Source of the DNA: Rhodothermia bacterium
GTDB lineage: Bacteria > Bacteroidota > Rhodothermia > Balneolales > Natronogracilivirgulaceae
NCBI GenBank assembly: GCA_007122185.1
Contig: SKUI01000228.1
Location: 1 to 21,755, forward strand
Reading direction: 5' to 3'
Length of the DNA: 21,755 nucleotides
The notes under the pieces were generated by a model, which saw nothing but the letters and a program-made list of their open reading frames with translations, searched no databases and was not told the DNA's origin. The position numbers and the translations under genes were made by a program. Positions 1-8,123 of the stretch are shown here, in pieces (position 1 is the stretch's first letter; the number at the start of each line of letters is the position of its first letter).

Positions 1-1045
1 CTTCCACTTCCCGATAGACATCGATTTCATGATTGGTAAGTTGTGTAGCAAGGCGAATATTGACACCGCCTTTCCCGATGGCCTTGGATACCTGGTCCGC
101 CGGCACCACTACCTTGGCCCGTCGCTCCTTCTTGTCAATTTCCACAGACTGCACGTGGGCCGGTTGGAGAGCACGCTTTATGAACTCATGATCGTCTTCG
201 GTGTAGTTGATCACGTCAATGTTCTCATTACAGAGTTCGCGGACGATTGAATGGATACGTATCCCTTTCATTCCCACGCAGGCACCGACCGGATCCACCC
301 GATCATCATTGGAGATTACAGCTACCTTGGAGCGGTCACCCGGTTCCCTGACAGTCCTGATGATTTCGATGACACCATCAAAGACTTCGGGGATCTCGTT
401 TTCGAAGAGTCGCTCCAGAAAGAGCGGCGAGGTGCGTGAGATGATGACAGCAGGGTTGCCTTCCTGGCGCTTTACTTCGATGACAACGGCACGAATTGTG
501 TCGCCTTTGCGATACCGATCCTTGTAGATCTGCTGGCTTTTGGGGAGAATAAGTTCCACCCCGTTGTGATTCACAAGTATGTCGCGGTTCCGTACCTGGT
601 AAACATCCCCAAGCACAATCTCACCGATCCGGTCACTGTAATCCTCAAAGATGTTGTCCTTTTCGATCTCACGGATACGTTGAGCCAGGGTCTGACGGGC
701 CATCATGACGGCACGCCGGCCAAAATCCTCGATTTTGAGCTCCTGTGCGAACTCGTCATAAAGATCAAGATCGGGATCAAGCTTTTTTGCCTCGGTTATT
801 CCGATTTCGTTGACCGGATCGCTCAGTTCCTCATCCGGCACCACTTCACGGATATGCATGATCTGGATTTCACCGCGATCGGGATTCAGTATCACTGAAA
901 AAGCATCGTCCGTTTCGTATTTCTTACGGATCATGGATCGAAATACATCCTCAAGAATGGAGAGCAGAAGATCCCTGTCAATGCCTTTGTCCTTGGCAAT
1001 TTCAGCAAAAGACTGAATGATCTGTTTTGAAATATCCGTTTGCAT
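1..1045 (-). CDS. nusA: Transcription termination/antitermination protein NusA (partial, C-terminus beyond left edge)
   Basis: NusA binds RNA polymerase and nascent RNA and modulates pausing, intrinsic termination and antitermination. Translating the minus strand from the ATG at 1045 gives 348 residues with no stop before the edge. The N-terminal RNAP-binding domain spans about residues 1-130. An S1 domain follows at about 139-202 (VLGDVYQVRNRDILV...). Two KH domains carry GxxG-type loops, at about 256-262 (ACVGMKGIRI) and 321-332 (AIGKGGVNIRLA). NusA proteins usually run 400-500 residues, so the end of KH2 and any C-terminal part lie outside the window. It sits 33 bp downstream of rimP on the same strand, the usual rimP-nusA-infB order, so infB probably follows beyond the edge. 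No alternative identity is plausible. Confidence 0.96.
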   Translation of the reverse strand, partial: MQTDISKQIIQSFAEIAKDKGIDRDLLLSILEDVFRSMIRKKYETDDAFSVILNPDRGEIQIMHIREVVPDEELSDPVNEIGITEAKKLDPDLDLYDEFAQELKIEDFGRRAVMMARQTLAQRIREIEKDNIFEDYSDRIGEIVLGDVYQVRNRDILVNHNGVELILPKSQQIYKDRYRKGDTIRAVVIEVKRQEGNPAVIISRTSPLFLERLFENEIPEVFDGVIEIIRTVREPGDRSKVAVISNDDRVDPVGACVGMKGIRIHSIVRELCNENIDVINYTEDDHEFIKRALQPAHVQSVEIDKKERRAKVVVPADQVSKAIGKGGVNIRLATQLTNHEIDVYREVE

Positions 1046-1078
1046 GTAGGTTATGTTCGATAAAACCGTTTTCGTTGT

Positions 1079-1534
1079 TTAGAAAGAGGCCAGAACGTAG
1101 GTCTCCACAATTTCAGGAAACGAAATCTCCAGCTCTTTCTTGTTTTCTGACAAAATCGTGATCTTGTCGTTCGTCACACCGGCAAGCGTTCCATCCGATA
1201 CAACTTCATCGCCATCTTTGAGGTATGTTACACGGACATTTCGCCCCTTGTTGCTGTGATACTGCCTGATATCCCGGAGCGGGCGATCCAGCCCGGGGGA
1301 AGAAACGTTCAGTGTGTATTTCTTTCCGTGCCAGCCGCTGACATCCAGCAGCAGATTGATTTCCCGGCTGATGTCGACACACCGGTCAAGCGAAACATTA
1401 CCACTTTCGGATTCCACGTAGATCCAGATCACACGATTCCCGGTCGCACCCTTGAGTTCAACATCTACCAGATACAGATCGTTATCCTCCAGCACCTGTG
1501 CCGCGATATCTTTTATTTGATCAAGTTCGTCCAA
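1079..1534 (-). CDS. rimP: Ribosome maturation factor RimP
   Basis: RimP assists maturation of the 30S ribosomal subunit. The protein shows the family pattern: an N-terminal helix leading to LYLVDVELKG, then VIWIYVESESGNVSLDRCVDISR, then the YTLNVSSPGLDRPL motif, and a C-terminal SH3-like barrel. The frame stays open up to a GTG at 1591, but that GTG lies inside a hairpin stem and would add about 19 residues unlike RimP. I therefore prefer the TTG at 1534 (MDELDQIKDIAAQ...), which puts about 19 residues before LYLV, close to the spacing in E. coli RimP. This gives about 151 residues. It is the first gene of the rimP-nusA operon. The start is uncertain (TTG 1534, an ATT at 1537, or GTG 1591); the identity is not. 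Confidence 0.93.
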   Translation of the reverse strand: MDELDQIKDIAAQVLEDNDLYLVDVELKGATGNRVIWIYVESESGNVSLDRCVDISREINLLLDVSGWHGKKYTLNVSSPGLDRPLRDIRQYHSNKGRNVRVTYLKDGDEVVSDGTLAGVTNDKITILSENKKELEISFPEIVETYVLASF

Positions 1535-1563
1535 AATGGCTCTGTTTTCTGATTTCCAAATAC

Positions 1564-1593
1564 AAAAAAAGTGAGCCTTTTTCGGGCTCACTT
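1564..1593 (-). terminator. Terminator-shaped hairpin in the rimP leader (attenuator candidate)
   Basis: On the minus strand a perfect 9-bp stem (1585-1593 pairing with 1569-1577, core GTGAGCC/GGCTCAC) encloses a 7-base loop and is followed directly by seven T residues (1570-1564). This is the form of an intrinsic terminator. No minus-strand gene lies just upstream for it to end: the next gene up is plus-strand, and the nearest minus-strand gene (fbp) also stops upstream. The hairpin sits between the rimP promoter candidate and the rimP start, so attenuation of rimP-nusA is the most direct reading. The structure is seen; the role is inferred. Confidence 0.65.
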
Positions 1594-1601
1594 ACAGAGA
1601 G

Positions 1602-1632
1602 TAAATATACGCCAATTTTTCATAAAACCCAA
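1602..1632 (-). promoter_or_regulatory. Candidate Bacteroidota-type promoter for rimP-nusA
   Basis: On the minus strand a TTG (1632-1630, within TTTTTGG) is followed after 20 bases by TATATTTA (1609-1602). This resembles the Bacteroidota consensus of TTG at -33 and TAnnTTTG at -7, with the last G replaced by A. Transcription would start near 1596, just before the leader hairpin. It is a pattern match only. Confidence 0.4.
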
Positions 1633-1757
1633 AAATTAAAGCATCTCCGGCACTGCTTTCGATCGTCGGAACGACATATGCGGGCAATCTCCGGAAGAAG
1701 TATTTTTCCCGTTCTTTACCTATTTTTCAGTATTGAAAAGAAATTGAATTATCAGAT

Positions 1758-2273
1758 ATGCGCATATTGTCTTATATATTGCTGCTGGTTTTGTTCCTGT
1801 CAACTGCTGTGCAGTGCAACAGTGACAATGAAACCGAGACCATGGATCGACACGCGGGCCGACAAATAGAGCCAACGCATTCACTGGATATACTGGACGA
1901 GCAGCGGAATCGTGTTGTGGCCCGGGTGCGTGTTGCGCTGGCTCAGACCGAACAGGAGCGCAACACCGGACTGATGGACGTCCGGCAGATGCCTTTCGAT
2001 ACGGGAATGTATTTCCTCTTCGATGATGAAGCGCCAAGGAGCTTCTGGATGGTCAACACTCCCCTGCCACTCGATATTCTGTTTATTGACAGGAATCATC
2101 GCATTGTACGGATCCACACGCGGACCGTTCCTTTTTCCGAGCGTCCGATACGATCGGAGGTTCCCGCCAGGTACACTCTGGAGGTGAATGCCGGTTTTGT
2201 CAGTGAGCATGACATCCGTGAAGGCATGTATGTGCGGCTGGGCGAGCGGCTGGGCGAGCGGTTGCATCAGTAG
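1758..2273 (+). CDS. DUF192 (UPF0127) family exported protein
   Basis: This is a 171-residue protein with an N-terminal hydrophobic segment (residues about 3-18, ILSYILLLVLFLSTAV) ending at Cys20. It may be a lipoprotein, but VQC is a poor lipobox, so a cleaved or anchored signal is also possible. The rest fits DUF192: an ERNTGLMDVRQMPFDTGMYF block near residues 66-86, the FWMVNTPLPLDILFID core, then IVRIHTRTVPF and a C-terminal EVNAGFVSEHDIREGMYV. The family's biochemical role is poorly known; members are small periplasmic or exported beta proteins. The last residues contain a 12-bp tandem duplication (LGERLGERL). The gene is divergent from rimP and convergent with fbp, so it is probably its own transcription unit. 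Confidence 0.85.
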   Translation: MRILSYILLLVLFLSTAVQCNSDNETETMDRHAGRQIEPTHSLDILDEQRNRVVARVRVALAQTEQERNTGLMDVRQMPFDTGMYFLFDDEAPRSFWMVNTPLPLDILFIDRNHRIVRIHTRTVPFSERPIRSEVPARYTLEVNAGFVSEHDIREGMYVRLGERLGERLHQ

Positions 2274-2274
2274 C

Positions 2275-2299
2275 GCATTGTACCCGGCAATGCACTTTT
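2275..2299 (+). terminator. Weak intrinsic terminator candidate after the DUF192 gene
   Basis: GCATTG (2275-2280) pairs with CAATGC (2288-2293) around a 7-base loop, and TTTT follows two bases later. It begins one base after the DUF192 stop codon in a convergent intergenic region. The stem is only 6 bp and the T-run is short, so the call is weak. Confidence 0.35.
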
Positions 2300-2360
2300 C
2301 GTTCGGGGATCAGGAGATATTTATTGGTGGAGAAGGGATACTCCTCTGCCGGACACACCG

Positions 2361-3374
2361 TTATTTTTCGCTTTTGAGGAATTCCATCAGTTTCTCAACG
2401 TTTTTTCTTGAACCCATGTAGACCGGCGCCGTCTGGTGGATGGACTCCGGGATGATCTCCAGTATCCTTCCGCGGCCGTCGAGTGCCATGCCGCCCGCCT
2501 GTTCAACAATGTAACCCATCGGGTTGCACTCGTACATCAGTCGGAGTTTTCCTTCGGGGTTGCTCACATTGGGTGGATAGAGAAAGATCCCTCCCAACAG
2601 CAGGGTCCGGTGCAGATCCGAGACCATTGAGCCTATGTAGCGCAGCGAGTAGGGACGTTTTGTCTGCGGATCCACCTTTTTGATGTAATCGATATAGGAG
2701 CGGACTCCCTCCGGCCAGCCTGAACTGTACCCCTCATTGATACTGTATTGCGGATGAAAATCCGGGATGCGGATATCATCATCGCTGAGCATGAACTCCC
2801 CGATCGTCGGATCGAGAGTGAAGGAGCTTACTCCCATGCCTGTCGTGTAGACGAGCATGGTACTGGAGCCGTAGAGCACATATCCGGCTGCGGCCTGCCT
2901 GTCGCCGGGCTGCAGTGCATCCGATTCTTCCGCCCGGACCTCCCGCGGGCTTTTACGCAGATAGATTGAAAAAATAGTCCCCACCGAGACATTCACATCA
3001 ATGTTGGATGACCCGTCAAGCGGATCGAAAAAGACGATATATTTGCCGGAGGAACTTTCCAGCCGGATCAGTTCATTACTCTCCTCCGAGATCATAAGGC
3101 TTACGATGCCCGAGCGCGCAAGCGCCGACATGATCTGTTCATCGGCAAACACATCCAGCTTTTTCACGCTTTCGCCGTGCACATTCCGGCCTCCTTGCCG
3201 GCCCAGCAGGTTCGTAATCCCTGCCTTGTTCACTTCCCTTGAAACGATCTTGGCCGCCAGGCCGATGTCGCGGAGAAGCTGTGACAGCTCCCCTGTCGCC
3301 CCCTCGAAACGGTTCTGCGAGTGAATGATGAACTCTTCCAGTGTTATCAGATGATTTGCTTTTTCCTGTGCCAT
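2361..3374 (-). CDS. fbp: Fructose-1,6-bisphosphatase, class I
   Basis: It hydrolyses fructose 1,6-bisphosphate to fructose 6-phosphate in gluconeogenesis, in the cytoplasm and with Mg2+. The 337-residue length is typical of class I. Visible motifs are the metal-binding acidic patch SEESNE, the family signature DPLDGSSNIDVNVSVGTIF with its catalytic Asp residues, the substrate region GYSSGWPEGVRSYIDY with RYIGSMVSDLHRTLLLGG, and the C-terminal LRLMYECNPMGYIVEQAGG block. The ATG at 3374 starts 20 bases downstream of coaE on the same strand, so the two are probably co-transcribed. The inositol-monophosphatase-family gene at 7297 shares the superfamily fold but is clearly distinct. No anomaly was seen. 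Confidence 0.97.
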   Translation of the reverse strand: MAQEKANHLITLEEFIIHSQNRFEGATGELSQLLRDIGLAAKIVSREVNKAGITNLLGRQGGRNVHGESVKKLDVFADEQIMSALARSGIVSLMISEESNELIRLESSSGKYIVFFDPLDGSSNIDVNVSVGTIFSIYLRKSPREVRAEESDALQPGDRQAAAGYVLYGSSTMLVYTTGMGVSSFTLDPTIGEFMLSDDDIRIPDFHPQYSINEGYSSGWPEGVRSYIDYIKKVDPQTKRPYSLRYIGSMVSDLHRTLLLGGIFLYPPNVSNPEGKLRLMYECNPMGYIVEQAGGMALDGRGRILEIIPESIHQTAPVYMGSRKNVEKLMEFLKSEK

Positions 3375-3393
3375 GATCTTCTCGTTGGATGAA

Positions 3394-3999
3394 TCAGGAT
3401 TTCTCCGATCGTTTTACCAGTTCCCTGTACAGTTTTTCTGCCTTCTTTTCAAGTGAGTCGGGTGTGCCTTCGTTGTGTACGACAATATCTGCCTTCTCGG
3501 ACAGGCGGTCAAATTCGGGCTGTTTCCTGATGCGGCTTTTAACACTTCCGGGACTGGATCCGTCCCGTTTTGTCACGCGACGAATCCTCTCTTCTTCGGG
3601 ACAGGCCACCAGGACAACGACATCACATTCCGCGGCTCTGTCAGTTGTCAGCAAAAGGGCTGATTCGTGGGCAAAAATCGGAGCCCCATCCTCCCGGGCC
3701 TTCTGTATTTTTTTTTCCAGTTCCCTGAAGACAGCGGGATGAACGATGCGGTTCAGTTCTTCCACGCGTCCGGCAGCAAAAGCGGCTTCGGCGAGGTACT
3801 CCCGGTCCAGGGACCCGTCCTGCCGGTATGACCGGTCCCCGAAGGCGCCTGCAATCTTTTCCTTCAGACCTTCGTCGGAGACCATCAACTGCTTGGCAAG
3901 GTCATCGGCGTAGACAACGGGCACTCCAAGACGTTCCCACACCTGCAGAAAAGTGGATTTGCCGCTTCCGATTCCTCCAGTAACACCGATGTGCAACAT
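3394..3999 (-). CDS. coaE: Dephospho-CoA kinase
   Basis: It catalyses the last step of coenzyme A synthesis, ATP-dependent phosphorylation of the 3'-hydroxyl of dephospho-CoA. The 201-residue length is standard. The N-terminus has the P-loop GVTGGIGSGKST (residues about 6-17), followed by VVYADDLAKQLM, the DxD-like segment that binds substrate. The lid and helix region includes NRIVHPAVF, and then comes DVVVLVACPEEERIRRVTKRDG. The ATG at 3999 begins MLHIGVTGG, the usual CoaE start. It lies 90 bp downstream of nadB and 20 bp upstream of fbp on the same strand, so it could belong to a prfB-nadB-coaE-fbp transcript. That would group NAD, CoA and central-carbon functions, but the operon limits are inferred. 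Confidence 0.96.
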   Translation of the reverse strand: MLHIGVTGGIGSGKSTFLQVWERLGVPVVYADDLAKQLMVSDEGLKEKIAGAFGDRSYRQDGSLDREYLAEAAFAAGRVEELNRIVHPAVFRELEKKIQKAREDGAPIFAHESALLLTTDRAAECDVVVLVACPEEERIRRVTKRDGSSPGSVKSRIRKQPEFDRLSEKADIVVHNEGTPDSLEKKAEKLYRELVKRSEKS

Positions 4000-4089
4000 G
4001 ATTTTTATGGTGGATATGATTGCCTGGGCATTTTATGGCGGATAATCTTGCCTATCCATGATTATTAAAAAGGGTCATGAAGCTCAGGA

Positions 4090-5676
4090 TCAGATGATGG
4101 TATTGCGCCGTGCTTCCTCCATTTGCCGGGGATAGTCTGTCGTGTAATGCAATCCGCGGCTTTCTTTTCGGCTCATGGCCGATCGGATGATGATGTAGGC
4201 ATTAGCAATAAGATTTCGCAGTTCGCACAGTGCCACACTTACACGGGTTCTCTGGTAGAATTCCTCTGTTTCCTCAAAGAGCAAATGTGTGCGGCGGAAT
4301 GCCCGCGCCAACCGAAGATCACTTCGAACAATTCCTACATAATTCCACATAACCTGTTGCAGCTCTAGCTTGTTATGGTGTATGAGTATGGCTTCCTCTG
4401 CATTTACGGTGCCACTGTCATCCCATTCGGGCACACCGGTTATCCAATCCCGGTCGCTAATGTACGAAACGGATTTTCCCGCAGCACGTTTGGAGAACAC
4501 CATAGCCTCCAGCAGGCTGTTGGAAGCCAGGCGATTTGCGCCGTGCAGACCGGTACATGCCGCTTCACCTGCACAAAACAGGCCATGGATGGAGGTTCGG
4601 CCGTCACGGTCCGTCAGTACACCGCCGCAGAGGTAATGGGCGGCAGGCACCACAGGGATCCACTCTTTGGTGATATCTACTCCGTACGAACGGCACGTTG
4701 CCATGATGTGCGGGAAACTTTCGGAAAGCACATTACTATCTATATGCGTGACATCCAGATACACTGTATCATCACCGGATTTTTTGAGATAATCGTCAAT
4801 AGAGCGTGCCACGATATCCCGGGGTGCCAGTTCGGCGCGATCATCGTAATCAGCCATGAAGGTGTGCCCGTCCCTGTCCCGAAGAATGCCGCCTTTGCCC
4901 CGAACCGCCTCCGAAATAAGGAAAGAATTGGCCTCCGGGATGTTCAGCGTGGTGGGATGAAATTGCATGAATTCCATGTTCGCTACACGCGCCTTGGCGC
5001 GGTATGCCATGGCAATACCGTCACCGGTGGCAATGGAAGGGTTTGTGGAATGGAGGTAAACCTCTCCCACACCGCCGGTTGCAATGAGTGTCGCTTTTGC
5101 AAGGACAGCTTCCACTTTGTCAGATCGGGTATCGAAAATATATGCGCCGTAGCAGTGAATGTCGTCATTGGACCGGGTTACCTTTCTTCCCAGGTGGTGC
5201 TCGGTAATCAGCTCAAGTGCAAAATGATGCTCAAAAACATGGATATCCGGATGTCTGGCAATCGCTGCCAGCAGGGTCTGCTCAATCTCTTTACCGGTGC
5301 GGTCGGCGGCATGGACAATGCGGTTTTGGGAGTGCCCGCCCTCCCTGCCCAGGTCCAGTTCTCCGTCTTTGGTGGAAAAACGGGCGCCCCAGTCCAGCAG
5401 TTCGCGCACAACGGATGGACCATCACGCACTACCATTTCGACAATAGCCGGATCGCAGAGCCCCGCTCCGGCAATGAGCGTATCATCAATATGATCTTCA
5501 AATCTGTCCTGGCCGGCAATGACGCTGGCAAGCCCGCCCTGGGCGTAGTTTGTATTCGATTCGGCGGATTCTTTTTTCGTGATGATGGCAACCGAACCGA
5601 ATCTTGCCACCCGGAGTGCAAACGAGAGTCCCGCGCCACCGCTTCCTATGACAAGAAAATCATACTTTTCAGGCAT
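4090..5676 (-). CDS. nadB: L-aspartate oxidase
   Basis: This flavoenzyme oxidises L-aspartate to iminoaspartate, the first step of de novo NAD synthesis with quinolinate synthase NadA. The 528 residues match the family (about 530-540). Visible are the FAD Rossmann motif [16 protein letters not shown] near the N-terminus, [32 protein letters not shown], the substrate-loop blocks [11 protein letters not shown] and SEAVRGKGG, the catalytic [18 protein letters not shown], and the C-terminal FAD block [20 protein letters not shown]. The GGxxH and HPTTL features favour NadB over fumarate or succinate dehydrogenase flavoproteins. The ATG at 5676 overlaps the end of prfB by 8 bp, which suggests translational coupling. 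No nadA or nadC lies in the window. Confidence 0.95.
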   Translation of the reverse strand: MPEKYDFLVIGSGGAGLSFALRVARFGSVAIITKKESAESNTNYAQGGLASVIAGQDRFEDHIDDTLIAGAGLCDPAIVEMVVRDGPSVVRELLDWGARFSTKDGELDLGREGGHSQNRIVHAADRTGKEIEQTLLAAIARHPDIHVFEHHFALELITEHHLGRKVTRSNDDIHCYGAYIFDTRSDKVEAVLAKATLIATGGVGEVYLHSTNPSIATGDGIAMAYRAKARVANMEFMQFHPTTLNIPEANSFLISEAVRGKGGILRDRDGHTFMADYDDRAELAPRDIVARSIDDYLKKSGDDTVYLDVTHIDSNVLSESFPHIMATCRSYGVDITKEWIPVVPAAHYLCGGVLTDRDGRTSIHGLFCAGEAACTGLHGANRLASNSLLEAMVFSKRAAGKSVSYISDRDWITGVPEWDDSGTVNAEEAILIHHNKLELQQVMWNYVGIVRSDLRLARAFRRTHLLFEETEEFYQRTRVSVALCELRNLIANAYIIIRSAMSRKESRGLHYTTDYPRQMEEARRNTII

Positions 5677-6785
5677 CAGACATCAGGTAGGCTTTGATAA
5701 ATTCGTCGATATCCCCGTCCATTACGGCGTCGACATTAGAAGTTTCGTATCCGGTACGGTGGTCTTTAACCATGTTGTAGGGATGGAAGACGTAGGAACG
5801 GATTTGGGATCCCCACTCATTCTTCATTTTGGAGCTTTCAAGTTTGTTTTTCTGTTCTTCCTTGATTCGCTTTTCGAGATCGTAAACACGGGATTTCAGC
5901 ATGACCATCGCTTTCTCACGATTCTGGAGCTGCGACCTTTCCTGCTGGCATTCGGCTACCACCCGCTCCTGTTTTCCGTTGGAGAGTTCTCCGGTCCAGA
6001 TCAGCCGGACGCCGGTCTCGACCTTGTTCACGTTCTGCCCTCCTTTTCCACCGGCATGAAAGCGTTGCATTTCGATGTCATCGGGATTCAGGTCAATTTC
6101 TATGGTGTTATCGATCAGCGGGGTTACGAACACGGAGCAGAAGGAAGTATGGCGGCGGGCATTGCTGTCGAAAGGTGAGATGCGCACCAGGCGGTGTACG
6201 CCGTTTTCTGCCTTCAGATAACCGTAAGCGAAATTTCCCTTGAACTCTATTGTCGCACTTTTGATCCCTGCAACTTCACCGTGCTGGTATTCGAGCACTG
6301 TGGCATCCATGCCACTGTCACTGGCCCAGCGGGTGTACATGCGGTAGAGCATTTCCGCCCAGTCCTGGCTTTCCGTACCACCGGCGCCGGGATTGATAGT
6401 CAGCAGGGCGTCACGCCGGTCATCCGGTGCGTCCAGCATGTTCTTGAACTCAAGATCTTCGACTTCCTTTCTCAGCTGTGCCACTTCCTGGTTGAGCTCG
6501 TCCGTCACGTCATCCCCTTCCTCCATGATCTCCCGGAAGAGGATGATATTCTGGCGCCGTTCATCAAGCTGATCCCACTGCGCTACCCATGATTTTTCAT
6601 GGTTCAGGTCCTGCATCAGTTTCTGGGCTTTGTCAGCATCATTCCAGAAATCCGGTTGCTGCGCCTGAAATTCAAGTTCTCCTATTCTCTCCTTGCGCTT
6701 GTCATAGTCAAAGATACCTCCTCAGCGCATCCACGCGCTGCAGAAGATCGTTTACCTGTTCGTTCGTGTGTGTAAGTTCCGACAT
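5669..6785 (-). CDS. prfB: Peptide chain release factor 2, expressed by +1 programmed frameshift
   Basis: RF2 recognises UAA and UGA and triggers peptide release. The gene is in two frames. ATG 6785 opens 25 codons ([20 protein letters not shown]...YL) ending at an in-frame TGA (6710-6708). After a +1 shift, reading resumes at GAC (6709) and runs 346 codons to the TGA at 5669, for 371 residues in all. The second part carries the tripeptide anticodon SPF ([12 protein letters not shown]), the catalytic GGQ ([17 protein letters not shown]) and [15 protein letters not shown] caller ignoring the shift would start at an internal ATG (6616) and lose about 56 residues. It precedes nadB with an 8-bp overlap. 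RF2 normally autoregulates through this shift: scarce RF2 lets the ribosome pause at UGA and slip. Confidence 0.97.
6706..6722 (-). promoter_or_regulatory. prfB programmed +1 frameshift site
   Basis: On the minus strand the order is an SD-like AGGAGG (6722-6717), TAT, then CTT TGA C (6713-6707). This is the classical RF2 recoding signal. The internal SD-like sequence pairs with 16S rRNA, strains the ribosome paused at the in-frame TGA and drives slippage from CTT into the +1 frame, where GAC is read next. All elements are visible directly and match the site known from E. coli. Confidence 0.97.
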
Positions 6786-6814
6786 GTGTCACTGTAATTA
6801 AAAGTTGGATGTTT

Positions 6815-6822
6815 CAAATATC
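6815..6822 (-). promoter_or_regulatory. Possible -7 element upstream of prfB
   Basis: GATATTTG on the minus strand resembles the Bacteroidota -7 consensus TAnnTTTG (one mismatch at the fixed positions). It lies 30 bp before the prfB ATG. No TTG was found at the ideal distance upstream (the nearest leaves a 24-base spacer), so this is a weak call. Confidence 0.25.
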
Positions 6823-6939
6823 CGCAGGCAACAAGAAGTGATGCGCCAATACACATCAATGCACGGCTCTTCTGTAAAGCTGCCCTGATAAGAAACGATT
6901 GGATGGTACAATATATTGAAATAACGATCGATTTCCCGT

Positions 6940-7182
6940 TCAGCGTGATAACATTTTGGCCAGGATGATCCCCGCTAAAATTCCGCCGAAAAATGCATAT
7001 GCCAGCCCCTCTTCCGGATGTGAGCGCACATATTTTCTTGCATTCCGGTATTCCTGACGAAGATCATTTTCAAGGCGCTCTTTTTCTTCGTGCAGTTTTT
7101 CAATAATATCTCTGTACCCGCCGTCAAAAGATTCGGCATTTTTTTCTATTTTCGCTGCCGTATCGGTCTTGTCATCTTCCAT
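6940..7182 (-). CDS. Small DUF883/YqjD-like membrane-anchored protein
   Basis: This is an 80-residue protein from the ATG at 7182 (MEDDKTDTAAKIEKNAESF...). The frame stays open to an ATG at 7227, which would add 15 residues with no family-like feature. The middle is a charged helix or coiled coil rich in Glu, Lys and Arg (IIEKLHEEKERLENDLRQEY, about residues 27-46). It ends in a single hydrophobic segment after a short linker (RSHPEEGLAYAFFGGILAGIILAKML), with a Gly-rich membrane helix at the very C-terminus. This layout is that of the DUF883/ElaB/YqjD group, which are C-tail-anchored inner-membrane proteins; E. coli YqjD has been linked to ribosome binding. The assignment rests on architecture and the GGILAGIIL tail, so it is tentative. 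It lies upstream of prfB on the same strand, with 154 bp between. Confidence 0.6.
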   Translation of the reverse strand: MEDDKTDTAAKIEKNAESFDGGYRDIIEKLHEEKERLENDLRQEYRNARKYVRSHPEEGLAYAFFGGILAGIILAKMLSR

Positions 7183-7296
7183 GGTGAGATTTCGTAATGG
7201 TGGATATTGTAAATGGAGAACGTTCAACCCCGGGGAAATATAAAAATTCCTGCACAGGAAACAGAATGATTACTTTATAAAACGCTTCAATCCGGA

Positions 7297-8112
7297 ATGA
7301 CAGAAAAGGAATTCAACTTACGATTTCGTTGGCTTTATCCCCTTCTTGAGGAAGCCGGCAGAAAGCTCAGGCTTCAGCAGCACAACCGCAGCTTTCATGT
7401 CAGCATGAAGCATGACGGATCCAAGGTGACCGATACCGACCGGCAGATGAACGACTACTGGATGGAACTTCTGAACAAGGCCTTCCCGGGTGAGGCAGTT
7501 GTAAGTGAGGAGGATGATACATCCCACAGTTATGAACCAAATACATCCGCGGTCTGGTATGTCGACCCTATTGACGGAACGAGCAAGTTTATTGAGGGAT
7601 CTCCCAACTATTTCGTGCTTATAAGTCTGTGCATTGATGGCAAACCCAGTTTTGGAGTATTGTACCAGCCCGAGAGGAACTGTGTGCTTTACGGCAACCG
7701 CAATATTCGAACGCGGCTCTATACCTCCCTGAATGAGTTTCGGGAAATTCACCAGACCATCAGCTGGAGGCATCAGATGCCGCTTGTGGTCAAAGGGGCA
7801 AATCCGGTGCTTCGGGATCGTCTGGAGTCCATTGCGCATCTCCCTGTACGGCGCACATCCAATGCTGCTCACAATATCATCGGTCCGCTGAACGGGCCCA
7901 GTTCCGGCTTTGTCAGTTTTCGGCGAACGGCGTACTGGGATATTGCGGCTCCTGCAGCCATAATGGAGTCTGCCGGCTTTCAGACACGCATCCTGCAGCA
8001 TGGCGAAACAGCTCAGTACAATGACGGACAGATTTACTGCAATCGTTTTTTCTGCCTTCCGCCCGATACACCCGATGAGGTGATTGAATACGTGATCTCT
8101 GTAACCGGATGA
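7297..8112 (+). CDS. Inositol monophosphatase-family phosphatase (HisN/CysQ/SuhB-like)
   Basis: This is a 271-residue Mg2+-dependent phosphatase of the FIG superfamily. The metal-binding residues are visible: VVSEEDD (about residues 68-74), the family signature DPIDGTSKFIEG (about 90-101) and the C-terminal YWDIAAPAAIMESAGF (about 213-228), whose Asp completes the site. Candidate substrates are myo-inositol-1-phosphate, histidinol phosphate or 3'-phosphoadenosine 5'-phosphate. The motifs do not settle which, so no gene symbol is given. The middle region (residues about 130-190) is less typical. It stands alone on the plus strand, divergent from the DUF883-like gene and convergent with the ABC gene, with an 11-bp gap at its 3' end. 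The 114 bp upstream must hold its promoter, but none is convincing. Confidence 0.9.
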   Translation: MTEKEFNLRFRWLYPLLEEAGRKLRLQQHNRSFHVSMKHDGSKVTDTDRQMNDYWMELLNKAFPGEAVVSEEDDTSHSYEPNTSAVWYVDPIDGTSKFIEGSPNYFVLISLCIDGKPSFGVLYQPERNCVLYGNRNIRTRLYTSLNEFREIHQTISWRHQMPLVVKGANPVLRDRLESIAHLPVRRTSNAAHNIIGPLNGPSSGFVSFRRTAYWDIAAPAAIMESAGFQTRILQHGETAQYNDGQIYCNRFFCLPPDTPDEVIEYVISVTG

Positions 8113-8123
8113 CAACGGAAACA

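Noticed and set aside
1535..1591. GTG at 1591 as the rimP start
   Set aside because: It lies in the hairpin stem, adds residues unlike RimP, and would start within a few bases of the predicted transcript start. It remains an alternative.
4375..5697. A 440-codon open frame on the plus strand opposite nadB
   Set aside because: It is a codon-bias shadow: nadB on the other strand has all family motifs over the same span, and the plus-strand translation shows no domain, and has a Cys/His-rich odd composition.
5579..6178. A 199-codon plus-strand frame opposite prfB and the nadB start
   Set aside because: Antisense to RF2, including its GGQ region; no family resemblance.
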